From Nitrospirales bacterium (GTDB lineage: Bacteria; Nitrospirota; Nitrospiria; Nitrospirales; UBA8639), in NCBI GenBank assembly GCA_022828225.1, contig JAJEJG010000023.1, positions 224,199-288,198 on the forward strand: DNA of 64,000 nt. Direction: 5' to 3'. The notes below the pieces were generated by a model, which had not been told where the DNA came from, made no database searches, and saw only the letters and a program-made list of their open reading frames with translations. Shown here piece after piece: positions 18,588 to 27,196 of the stretch; the stretch's first letter is position 1; each line of letters opens with the position of its first letter. Both the position numbers and the translations under genes were made by a program.

Positions 18588-19244
18588 TTACCGTGAGGAT
18601 CGCACGCCGACTTTTTTACAGTATTGGCTCACCGGACATTGGCTGCAAAATGGCGAAATGGGTCGACAGAGGTGTTGCCCAAAGGGAACCAACCAGTCAT
18701 TGAACGTGATCCAATATTTCGCGGGAAGTTTGTGTCGAAGCGCGCGTTCGGTTTCCTCCGGGGTCTTTGTTTGAACGTAGCCCCACCGGTTGCTGATGCG
18801 GTGCACGTGAATATCCACGCAAATCCCGGGCTTTCGATATCCGACGGTCACCACCAGATTGGCCGTCTTGCGGCCGACGCCCTTCAACGTCAGGAGTTCG
18901 TCGATAGTGTCCGGCACTCGTCCCCCGAAGTCCCGGAGCAGGCTCTGGCAAATCCCCCGGATCTGCCGGGCTTTGTTCTTGTAGAATCCTACCGGATAAA
19001 TGGCCTTCTCTATCGTTTTGAGGGGTAGCACCCTCATGCGCTTCGGCGTGTCGGCCAATCGGAATAACCGTTGGCTGGCGTCGGCTGTGGTTTGATCCTT
19101 GGTCCGGAGACTCAGAAGACAGGCGATCAAAATGTGGAAAGGGTCGCGGGTTTCCCGGGCCACGACGCCAAGTATCGGTTCCTTCCAACGGCGGATGGTT
19201 TTCTTGACTTCGGAAACAACCGCGTGAATATCGGCATCACGCAT
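18588..19244 (-). CDS. nth: endonuclease III-like DNA glycosylase/AP lyase
   Basis: HhH motif LLTLKGVGRKTANLVV, catalytic region VDIHVHRISNRWG, [4Fe-4S] pattern CRPISPFCSQCPVSQYC. Start chosen at MRDADIHAVV. Confidence 0.93.
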   Translation of the reverse strand: MRDADIHAVVSEVKKTIRRWKEPILGVVARETRDPFHILIACLLSLRTKDQTTADASQRLFRLADTPKRMRVLPLKTIEKAIYPVGFYKNKARQIRGICQSLLRDFGGRVPDTIDELLTLKGVGRKTANLVVTVGYRKPGICVDIHVHRISNRWGYVQTKTPEETERALRHKLPAKYWITFNDWLVPFGQHLCRPISPFCSQCPVSQYCKKVGVRSSR

Positions 19245-19294
19245 TGAGGAGGTGTTGAACGAGGAGGGATGGGGAGGTGACGGAACGGTGTGAC

Positions 19295-19489
19295 CTAACG
19301 AAACGCACGCTTTGCCAACCATTTTTGTCGTCGCCGGGCTGCTTCCCGCTCTTTGGCTTTCCGCTTCACACTCGGCTTTTCGTAAAAACGTCGGCGTTTC
19401 AATTCACGAAACAAACCATCGGCTGCGAGTTTTTTCTTCGCAACACGAAGAGCTTTCTCGACATTGTTGTTGACTACCTTGATTTCCAT
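19295..19489 (-). CDS. rpsU: 30S ribosomal protein S21
   Basis: MEIKVVNNNVEKALRVAKKKLAADGLFRELKRRRFYEKPSVKRKAKEREAARRR matches S21. Confidence 0.95.
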   Translation of the reverse strand: MEIKVVNNNVEKALRVAKKKLAADGLFRELKRRRFYEKPSVKRKAKEREAARRRQKWLAKRAFR

Positions 19490-19754
19490 TGTCCCTCGTG
19501 ATCGGTAGAAGTTCCTTGTTTCTTACTCGAGCGTCGTACGCTAACGTACCATACGGCTCTTTCCAGAGACAAGTTTGCCTGTAAGACACAGGCTAACGCA
19601 AGGAAATCTTATAAATTACATAAAATCAACAAGTTACACGAAAATATTCTTGATAATTTCCGTAGTTTTTAAAAGAAATACAGAGTGTTTTAACTAATTA
19701 TAAATACTGTAAAAATGAAAGAGATTCTGCGGCCCGCGTGCGATCAGAGGTTCC

Positions 19755-21143
19755 TCAGGTATCTTTGAGCGCGGCGATGATATCCAGCACCATCTTCTTC
19801 CCGTCGCCGAACAGCATGAGCGAATTGTCCAACGCGAACAGGGGGTTCGGGATTCCGGCAAAACCCGGGCTTAGACTCCGTTTGATGATCACCACGGTCT
19901 TCGCCTTATCCACGTCGATGATCGGCATCCCGGCAATGGCACTGGTGGGATCGGTCCTGGCCAGCGGGTTGACCACGTCGTTCGCGCCGATGATCAGGGC
20001 CACGTCGATTTGATCGATATAGGGATTGATGTCGTCCATGTCCTTGAGCGCCTCATAGGGCACGTCGGCTTCGGCCAACAGGACGTTCATGTGGCCCGGC
20101 ATGCGACCGGCCACGGGATGGACGGCGTATTCCACTTCAATGCCGCGTTCGTTTAGAACGGACGCGAGGTTGGCCACGGGGTGCTGGGCTTGGGAGACCG
20201 CCATGCCGTACCCCGGCACGATGGCCACCCTGCGAGCCGCATCGAAGAGGAGTGCGACTTCTTCAGGCGAGGCGGATTTGACTCGCCCGGCATAAACCTC
20301 GTCCGCGGTGGCCCCTCCGCCCGTTGGCGCCAGGACCCCAAAGAGGACGTTGGTCAGGGAGCGATTCATGGCCCGACACATGATTTCCGTCAGGATCAAA
20401 CCCGACGCCCCCACGAGGGAGCCGGTGATGATCAGCACGTTATTGGACAGGACAAATCCCGTGGCCGCAGCCGCTAATCCGGAGTAGGAGTTGAGGAGCG
20501 CGACCACGACGGGCATGTCGGCTCCACCGATCGGAATCACGAGCAGCACTCCCAGGAGGGAAGCCACGGCAACCAATCCCCAGTACAGCATCAGATTGGA
20601 AGGATCGATGATCACTCCTGCGCTTAACGCCAGGGCAATGATCGCCAACACCGCATTAATGACCTGTTGGCCTGAAAACAGGACGGCGTTTTCATTGATG
20701 AGACCTTTGAGCTTTCCAAAGGCCACGAGGCTCCCCCAAAACGTGACCGCCCCGATCAGCCCGGAGGCCGCAATGGCCACGGTGACCTGCGTGAACGGGA
20801 CTCCGCCGTTGAGGGTGCTTTCGATCAGGGCGGCGCCCGCCACCAACACCGAGGCAATGCCGCCAAACCCGTTGAACAACGCCACGAGTTCCGGCATGGA
20901 CGTCATTTCGATTTTTACGGCCAGGACGGCCCCGATCGCCGCGCCGATGACGATCCCGGCGAGGATGACTTCAAAGCCGACGATACCCTGGTCCGTGAGC
21001 GTAATGACGATGGCCAGCAGCATGCCGCACGATCCGAGCAGGTTGCCTCGAACGGCGGTGCGCGGGTGGGTCAGGCCCTTCAGCCCGAAGATAAAGAGGA
21101 CTGCGGCAACGAGGTACCCGCCATTGATGAGTAAATCGGTCAT
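19755..21143 (-). CDS. pntB: NAD(P) transhydrogenase subunit beta
   Basis: Membrane domain plus NADP-binding domain (IVPGYGMAVSQAQHPVANLASVL, HPVAGRMPGHMNVLLAEA, IGANDVVNPLA). Confidence 0.97.
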   Translation of the reverse strand: MTDLLINGGYLVAAVLFIFGLKGLTHPRTAVRGNLLGSCGMLLAIVITLTDQGIVGFEVILAGIVIGAAIGAVLAVKIEMTSMPELVALFNGFGGIASVLVAGAALIESTLNGGVPFTQVTVAIAASGLIGAVTFWGSLVAFGKLKGLINENAVLFSGQQVINAVLAIIALALSAGVIIDPSNLMLYWGLVAVASLLGVLLVIPIGGADMPVVVALLNSYSGLAAAATGFVLSNNVLIITGSLVGASGLILTEIMCRAMNRSLTNVLFGVLAPTGGGATADEVYAGRVKSASPEEVALLFDAARRVAIVPGYGMAVSQAQHPVANLASVLNERGIEVEYAVHPVAGRMPGHMNVLLAEADVPYEALKDMDDINPYIDQIDVALIIGANDVVNPLARTDPTSAIAGMPIIDVDKAKTVVIIKRSLSPGFAGIPNPLFALDNSLMLFGDGKKMVLDIIAALKDT

Positions 21144-21421
21144 GATTTCTTCTTGAACATTTCCAGCATGCGGTTGGTGACCATAAAGCCGCCGACCACG
21201 TTAATGGTCGCGAAGACGACGGCGAGGCCTCCGAGCGCGGTGGTCAACGTTGTCTGTTGGCTGCCTGCCGACAGGATGGCTCCCACGAGTGTGATGCCCG
21301 AGATGGCGTTGGCGCCCGACATGAGGGGAGTATGCAGCGTGGGCGGAATCTTGGTGATGATTTCGAAGCCCACGAAAATGGCCAAGACGAAAATCGTAAT
21401 ACTGGAAATCAATATCTCCAT
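21140..21421 (-). CDS. pntAB: NAD(P) transhydrogenase subunit alpha part 2 (membrane)
   Basis: FVGFEIITKIPPTLHTPLMSGANAISGITLVGA. Adjacent to pntB and pntAA. Confidence 0.96.
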   Translation of the reverse strand: MEILISSITIFVLAIFVGFEIITKIPPTLHTPLMSGANAISGITLVGAILSAGSQQTTLTTALGGLAVVFATINVVGGFMVTNRMLEMFKKKS

Positions 21422-21424
21422 GGC

Positions 21425-22600
21425 TTACTTCTCCTCTCCCTTACTCGCGGAAGGGTCCAGGATTTCACGGATTTGGGGATGGACCACGTCGCCATCACAC
21501 GTCAGGAGGGTTCCACTGGTGATTTCGTCTTCCCGGTTGATCGTGAGTTCGCCCTTCTTCACCAAATGAAGCAGGAAGGTCGCGATATTTTTGCTGTACA
21601 TCTGGCTGGCGTGATAGGGAACCAGGGAAGACAGATTTTCCGTTCCGATAATGGAGACCCCATGGGCGACCACCGTCTGGTTGGCCTGGGTCAATTCACA
21701 ATTCCCGCCTCGTTCGGCCGCCAGATCGATAATGACCGATCCCGGAGACATGCCGGCGACCATATCGGCCGTAATCAGCGTAGGCGCCTTTTTCCCGGGG
21801 ACCGTCGCGGTGGTAATCACCACGTCGCTCGAAGCGATCACCTTCGTCAACAATTCGCGCTGGCGTCGATAAAACGATTCATCCTGGGCTTTGGCATAGC
21901 CTCCCTTGTCTTCGGCTTCCTGCGTGTCCAACGGCAGATCCACAAACTTGGCCCCAAGGCTCAGGACCTGCTCTTTGACCGCGGGTCGCACGTCATACGC
22001 CTCGACCGCGGCACCCAGACGGCGTGCCATGGAAACCGCCTGCAGTCCGGCCACACCGGCCCCGATGATGAAGACCTTGGCCGGCGCCACGGTCCCGGCC
22101 GCCGTCATCAACATCGGAAACATTTTCGGCAGCGCATCCGCGGCCAGGAGCACGGCCTTATACCCGGACACGGTGCCCATGGACGAGAGTACGTCCATGC
22201 TCTGGGCGCGGGTGATGCGCGGCATCAATTCCATGGCAAAGGCCCGGACCCGTCGCGTCGTCAACTCCTTGATACTGTCGGGATTGGCCAAGGCATCGGC
22301 CATGCCGACGATGATTTGATCGGGTTGCATCAGAGGCAGGTCGGTTTGGCCGTGTTCGGGATTCGCACCCAACAGCCTGACCTGGGTAATGATTTGGGCG
22401 GCTTCGAAGAGTTCCGCGCGGGAGGAGACAATGGTGCCTCCCTTCTCCGCATAGGCGTCATCGGGATAGCCGGACGCGGCCCCTGCTCCCGTTTCAATCT
22501 GCACGTCCATCCCTTCCTTTTTCAAAGACGGGAGGGTGGCGGGGATCAGGGCGACCCGCTGTTCACCGGGATACGTTTCTTTGGGAACACCGATTATCAT
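21425..22600 (-). CDS. pntAA: NAD(P) transhydrogenase subunit alpha part 1
   Basis: AlaDH/PNT N-terminus MIIGVPKETYPGEQRVALIPATLPSLKKEG; Rossmann segment VFIIGAGVAGLQAVSMARRLGA. Confidence 0.97.
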   Translation of the reverse strand: MIIGVPKETYPGEQRVALIPATLPSLKKEGMDVQIETGAGAASGYPDDAYAEKGGTIVSSRAELFEAAQIITQVRLLGANPEHGQTDLPLMQPDQIIVGMADALANPDSIKELTTRRVRAFAMELMPRITRAQSMDVLSSMGTVSGYKAVLLAADALPKMFPMLMTAAGTVAPAKVFIIGAGVAGLQAVSMARRLGAAVEAYDVRPAVKEQVLSLGAKFVDLPLDTQEAEDKGGYAKAQDESFYRRQRELLTKVIASSDVVITTATVPGKKAPTLITADMVAGMSPGSVIIDLAAERGGNCELTQANQTVVAHGVSIIGTENLSSLVPYHASQMYSKNIATFLLHLVKKGELTINREDEITSGTLLTCDGDVVHPQIREILDPSASKGEEK

Positions 22601-22727
22601 GATCGTATTTCACAGTCCATCCCCGGGCGGCCGAAGAGCCGGCTAGGGAAAACTGGACACGAATAGCATAAACATTTCATGGGAATCAAAGGATTTTTTG
22701 GGAAAATGAGACCGGTCAGGAGGCGCT

Positions 22728-23990
22728 TCAGGCCCCATAGAGCGAATCGACGATGTGGCTGGTTTGAAACAGCAAGGCGTCGAGCCGCGTGTAGCAGGCA
22801 TGGCCAAAAAGGTGTTCCTCAGGGGAGCCCCCCGTCGCATCGTGGTAGTCGATCAGCAGGCACTGGCCGTCGTTGGGGCAACGGGTCACGCGACGTGCGC
22901 ATTCCAACCACCGTTCAAACCCGTCATACGGCTCCAAATTTTCCCGCAAGGCTTGGTCGAGTTCAACTTCCCACGGTGAAGCGGGGACGGCATCGGTCCC
23001 GGCAACGGCAAGCTGGTGCACGTAATCGCCGCCGGATGCCATGGGCATTTCCATCACGACTTGGGGCAACTCCATTTTGGCCAGCCACCGCTTCCCGTCC
23101 TGGCGGATCGGGCGGTGATTGACGACGTGGAGCAGTTTGCCGAGACCATCAGTGTCCCAGCCGTACCGGATGGGGGTGCCGAGGGTGACCACGTCGAGCG
23201 ACGGCCAGGCGGCAAATTCGTTCTCGGCCAACAACCGGTCCAGTTCCTGCAAATGTTCAACGGCTGCGGATGGGGTCTCCTGTTGCTCATAAAAGTAGGC
23301 CAGGGTTTCAAACACGGTCTCGCGCACCGACGACTCCCCCGGAGCCATCAGATTGGAAAGGAGCGCCGGCAACTGGCCGGCATGGCCATGGGCCACTATC
23401 AAGATACGATCGTCTGCGCGTAAGTCTTGTTGAGCCTTGAGGTAATTGAGTTCGTGGAGTAGAGCCAACGCGCCTTCCATTCGACCGGGATGATGGTGCA
23501 GGGACGACCACAGGTGTCGTTGAACAACCAGCCCATGAGCACTCGTGAGTCCGTCCCTGAGCGCACTGACGTACTGTTCGGAAAAATTTGCTTTGTCGTT
23601 CAGAAGGTTGTCCAGCGTGGTTTTGCCGGCATCGTCATTGACAAAGGGGGGGCGGCAGGAGGGATCTTGAGACGAGCGTTGATAGTCATTGGGACGAAGG
23701 GCCGCAAGCAGAGATTCCAGACCCGGAATGCCGCGGGAATAGCCTCGTTTCAGCCCGCCGACTTCATCGAGTCGTCCCGATCCAAAGAGGTCGGCCCCCA
23801 AATAGGATCCATGCACCAGGACGACCGCGCGGACTCCTTCGTCCCACATGCGCGCGCCCAGGCGTCCGAGCGCATCGCGCCAGGCAGGGGAAAAAGGCGG
23901 AGCCCCGGGTTCAAAGGACACGTACCGGACCCGGTCCCCCGGATCGGAGCGGGAATACTTGGCATGCAGGAAGTTGTTGGCCTGGGGCAT
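22728..23990 (-). CDS. alpha/beta-hydrolase-like protein with apparently degenerate nucleophile elbow
   Basis: VVLVHGSYLGAD oxyanion-type segment, ILIVAHGHAGQLPALLSNL at the elbow position, SLDVVTLGTPIRYGW lipase-like segment. Confidence 0.6.
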   Translation of the reverse strand: MPQANNFLHAKYSRSDPGDRVRYVSFEPGAPPFSPAWRDALGRLGARMWDEGVRAVVLVHGSYLGADLFGSGRLDEVGGLKRGYSRGIPGLESLLAALRPNDYQRSSQDPSCRPPFVNDDAGKTTLDNLLNDKANFSEQYVSALRDGLTSAHGLVVQRHLWSSLHHHPGRMEGALALLHELNYLKAQQDLRADDRILIVAHGHAGQLPALLSNLMAPGESSVRETVFETLAYFYEQQETPSAAVEHLQELDRLLAENEFAAWPSLDVVTLGTPIRYGWDTDGLGKLLHVVNHRPIRQDGKRWLAKMELPQVVMEMPMASGGDYVHQLAVAGTDAVPASPWEVELDQALRENLEPYDGFERWLECARRVTRCPNDGQCLLIDYHDATGGSPEEHLFGHACYTRLDALLFQTSHIVDSLYGA

Positions 23991-24288
23991 GAGAAAGAAT
24001 TTGGATGAGTCGATCGTTGCTTTGCCCTTCTGTCATACCTTGAACGGGGATCCCCGCGCAAATCGAGGACGGCGGTGAGAGCGGTTGCAGCGCGCTCGTT
24101 CGCGTAGTTGACCACGGAAAAACCGGCATGGTAAGTTGACTTTCTAGCCTGTTACAGAGAGGCATTAGAGGCTTTTTTATTGGAAACACAGAACGTTGGT
24201 GCGTGCTCCAGTCCCCTGCAATTCGACACCACGCAACACCACGTCCTCCAATAATTTTCACTAACCCTGAAAACAGAATTCTGGAACC

Positions 24289-25305
24289 ATGTTTACAAAA
24301 ATTACGATCTCTCTCATTGCGATTTTGGCTCTCGGTTTTCCCGGTAACAATCAGGTTTTTGCGGCTTCGAGCCCGACCCAAGCCGATCACGTCGTGCTGT
24401 TTGTCCTGGAGGGCGTGGGTAATGACTCGATACAAAATGGGACCATGCCGGTTCTCCAGAAGCTCGCCCAGGAAGGGGCGGTCACCTGGAAAGCCGAATC
24501 GGTGTCTCCATACACGGTCCCGTCCATGGCCAGCCTCCTGACGGGGTTACCCGTCAAGAAGCACCGCGTGAATCAGGAATGGGAAACGTATGATTTTTCC
24601 AGGTCCTTTCTTCGGTCGCCGACCATGTTCGATTATCTTGATCTTGCCGGCGGGATCGATACGGCGCTCTTCATCATGGATGAGCGGTTTTATCAATTGG
24701 CCAGACCGGAAATCTACGTGGACCTGCAAACGTGCGGAAAAGCCAAACCCCAGTGCAATCCCTCGACCCAGGTGGAATATATCGATGATTACCTGAAAAA
24801 AGTGACCAGCCCCGGCGGCTTTAATTTTCGTATCTTCGAGATACCCGGGCTCCTGGTAGCCCATCTTCCCGAGCCGGCGGACGTCGCGCACAAACGCGGA
24901 TGGGAGTCACGGCAGTATGCCCAGGCCCTCCAAGACGTTGATACGGCCATCGCGGACGTGATGGCGCTCTATCAGAAATACGGGGTCCTGGACAAAACCA
25001 TGGTCATGGTCACGGGCCTGAAAGGAGCGGATTCCCCCAAAGCCTCGAACGCGAAAATGGGAACGCCCAGGCAAACGGCGATCCCGTGGCTTGCCTGGGG
25101 AGTGAACGTGAAGCCGGGGTATACCATTCCCGGTCACGTGAATATCATGGACGTCGGGGCAACGGTGCTTGAAGCACTCGGCTTGGAAACCCATACCGAG
25201 TGGGAAAGTCGCGCGTTGACGGGCATCTTTCAAAAGCGACCCGAACGAAGGACAACGGGAAATGAGACGTTTGAGCTTAAATCTTCTTCAATTCGTAAAA
25301 AATAG
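24289..25305 (+). CDS. alkaline phosphatase/sulfatase superfamily-like secreted protein
   Basis: Signal peptide; ADHVVLFVLEGVGNDSI, SPYTVPSMASLLTGLPVKKHRV, AHLPEPADVAHKRGWESRQYAQALQDVDTAIADVM. Confidence 0.8.
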   Translation: MFTKITISLIAILALGFPGNNQVFAASSPTQADHVVLFVLEGVGNDSIQNGTMPVLQKLAQEGAVTWKAESVSPYTVPSMASLLTGLPVKKHRVNQEWETYDFSRSFLRSPTMFDYLDLAGGIDTALFIMDERFYQLARPEIYVDLQTCGKAKPQCNPSTQVEYIDDYLKKVTSPGGFNFRIFEIPGLLVAHLPEPADVAHKRGWESRQYAQALQDVDTAIADVMALYQKYGVLDKTMVMVTGLKGADSPKASNAKMGTPRQTAIPWLAWGVNVKPGYTIPGHVNIMDVGATVLEALGLETHTEWESRALTGIFQKRPERRTTGNETFELKSSSIRKK

Positions 25306-25723
25306 CATCCTGGTATGCAGTCTTGTCGGAACCGTGCTGGTCGGTGACGTGGCCGCGGCGCGGGAAGCCGTCAATCCGCTCACGCGGGAATATACGATCA
25401 CGATCGATCCCACGGCGCTCGACCCCCCGACTTGGTGGCACGTGCCTGGTGTCACTCCGTTAATCTGGACCAAAGATCCCATTACGTATGAGTCCTACAA
25501 GACGACCGACGTGCGGGAAATTAAATTGAAACCGGGCGAGTACCGCTTCGGGACCTTCACGTTCGATTTTGCGTTCCTGGTAACATTAGAGGGCAAGTTG
25601 GAATTTGATCGAACCTTGGAGCAATGCGTGGACGGACTGGGGACGGCCAAACTCGTGATCCGGTGTAGCCACACACAACCCTACAAGCAAGAACGTGATT
25701 ACGACTATCCCTCCGCCCCATAG
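25262..25723 (+). CDS. hypothetical secreted protein
   Basis: Signal-peptide-like N-terminus. Overlaps the upstream gene by 44 bp and precedes a HEAT-repeat gene. Confidence 0.65.
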   Translation: MRRLSLNLLQFVKNSILVCSLVGTVLVGDVAAAREAVNPLTREYTITIDPTALDPPTWWHVPGVTPLIWTKDPITYESYKTTDVREIKLKPGEYRFGTFTFDFAFLVTLEGKLEFDRTLEQCVDGLGTAKLVIRCSHTQPYKQERDYDYPSAP

Positions 25724-25745
25724 ACGCAGCATCAATCCCGGAACC

Positions 25746-27131
25746 ATGTCACAGACTGTAGAACACTGGATCGAAGCGTTAGACGACGTTGACGACGCCA
25801 CGCGGGAAGAGGCCGCGAAGGCGCTGGCGGAGTTGGGCGATCCCGAGACCGTCGAAGCACTCTCTACGGCCTTGGAGGATGATTATTGGGCCGTTCGGGT
25901 GCACGTGGGCCGGGCATTCGCCAAAATCGGCGGGGACGTGGCCATCAACGCGCTCATCACGTTGTTCAACGACAACATGATGGAAGTGCAGGATGATGCC
26001 GTGTCCGCCATGGCTTCCATAGGGACAAGCACCGTCCCGAAACTTATTCCCTGTTTGAAAGATGACCGCTGGCGCGTTCGGCAGCAGGCCGGGAAGACCT
26101 TGGGGTTGCTCAAAGAGGCCGATGCCGTCCAACCGTTGATGATTGCCTGTCGAGATCGCGACGGGGCCGTGAAGAGTGCGGCAGCCGAGGCGTTGGGGCG
26201 GATCGGTGATCCGCGAGCCGTGCCGGCTTTGATCAAGTTGTTCAAGGACACCTCGAAAATCGTCCGGGAGACCGCCGGAACGGCTCTCGTGTATATCGGA
26301 GAAGCTTCCATCCCCGCACTCCTGGAAACGCTGAACGATCCGCACTTCGTGGTCCGCTGTCATGGCGTGCGGGCATTGGGCGGTATGACGACCGACTATC
26401 AAATGGGGCGGGCGTGGACCCGGGACGAGCGCGTGGTCGAGGCCTTGATCCGGGCGTTGAAGGATGAAGACCGGGCGGTTCGCGAAGATGCCACGATTGC
26501 CTTGGGGATTATCGGGGATCCCATGGCTGTTGACGGGCTCATCGATGCCATGAGGGACGGAGCCGTGAAGCGTCACGCGATCGCCTCACTGGGCATGATC
26601 GGGGACGCCCGAGCCTTGCCACCCGTGTTGGATGCCCTGAAAGGTAAGGGCATTGCTCAACAGGGAAGGCCGACGCCGGGATGCATTATCAGCGAAGATC
26701 AACTCATCAAAGAAGCCGCAGCCACGGCGCTGGGCCATTTTCGTGATCCCAAGGTGATTCCGGATCTGATCCTGTTGTTAAAAGACATCGTGCTGCGGGA
26801 GTACGCCGCCTCGTCGTTGGTACTGATCGGAGACGCGGCCGTCGAACCGTTGGTGGCCTTTCTTCATGATCCCGAGGCCTCCAAGGTGGAAAAGGAAAGC
26901 GAACGGGTGTTGGCGTTTGCTTCCACCAGGTTGACGGCGTCGAGTGCGTTAAAGAAAACCGTGGTGGAAACCCTGGAGAAACTTGGCTGGGAAGCGCCCA
27001 AAGACGATGCACATGTGGGCGTCAAGGATATCGAATACACCGACCCGGATAAGGTGCTCGGTGAAGAAGGCCGGTTCGGGCCGTCCGGGGACTTTGCCAA
27101 GCCCGCCAAACCCTACCGAATCGAACGCTGA
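25746..27131 (+). CDS. HEAT-repeat protein
   Basis: Repeated units such as REEAAKALAELGDPETVEALSTALEDDYWAVRVHVGRAFAKIG and VKSAAAEALGRIGDPRAVPALIKLFKD. Start chosen at MSQTVEHW. Confidence 0.92.
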   Translation: MSQTVEHWIEALDDVDDATREEAAKALAELGDPETVEALSTALEDDYWAVRVHVGRAFAKIGGDVAINALITLFNDNMMEVQDDAVSAMASIGTSTVPKLIPCLKDDRWRVRQQAGKTLGLLKEADAVQPLMIACRDRDGAVKSAAAEALGRIGDPRAVPALIKLFKDTSKIVRETAGTALVYIGEASIPALLETLNDPHFVVRCHGVRALGGMTTDYQMGRAWTRDERVVEALIRALKDEDRAVREDATIALGIIGDPMAVDGLIDAMRDGAVKRHAIASLGMIGDARALPPVLDALKGKGIAQQGRPTPGCIISEDQLIKEAAATALGHFRDPKVIPDLILLLKDIVLREYAASSLVLIGDAAVEPLVAFLHDPEASKVEKESERVLAFASTRLTASSALKKTVVETLEKLGWEAPKDDAHVGVKDIEYTDPDKVLGEEGRFGPSGDFAKPAKPYRIER

Positions 27132-27196
27132 CCCGCCTGCACGATCGCGGGCAACCCTCACCCCAACCCTCTTCCAGTTGGAGAGGAACTTCTACA

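Noticed and set aside
21257-22666. 469 aa plus-strand ORF opposite pntAA
   Set aside because: Shadow ORF; pntAA is unambiguous on the minus strand.
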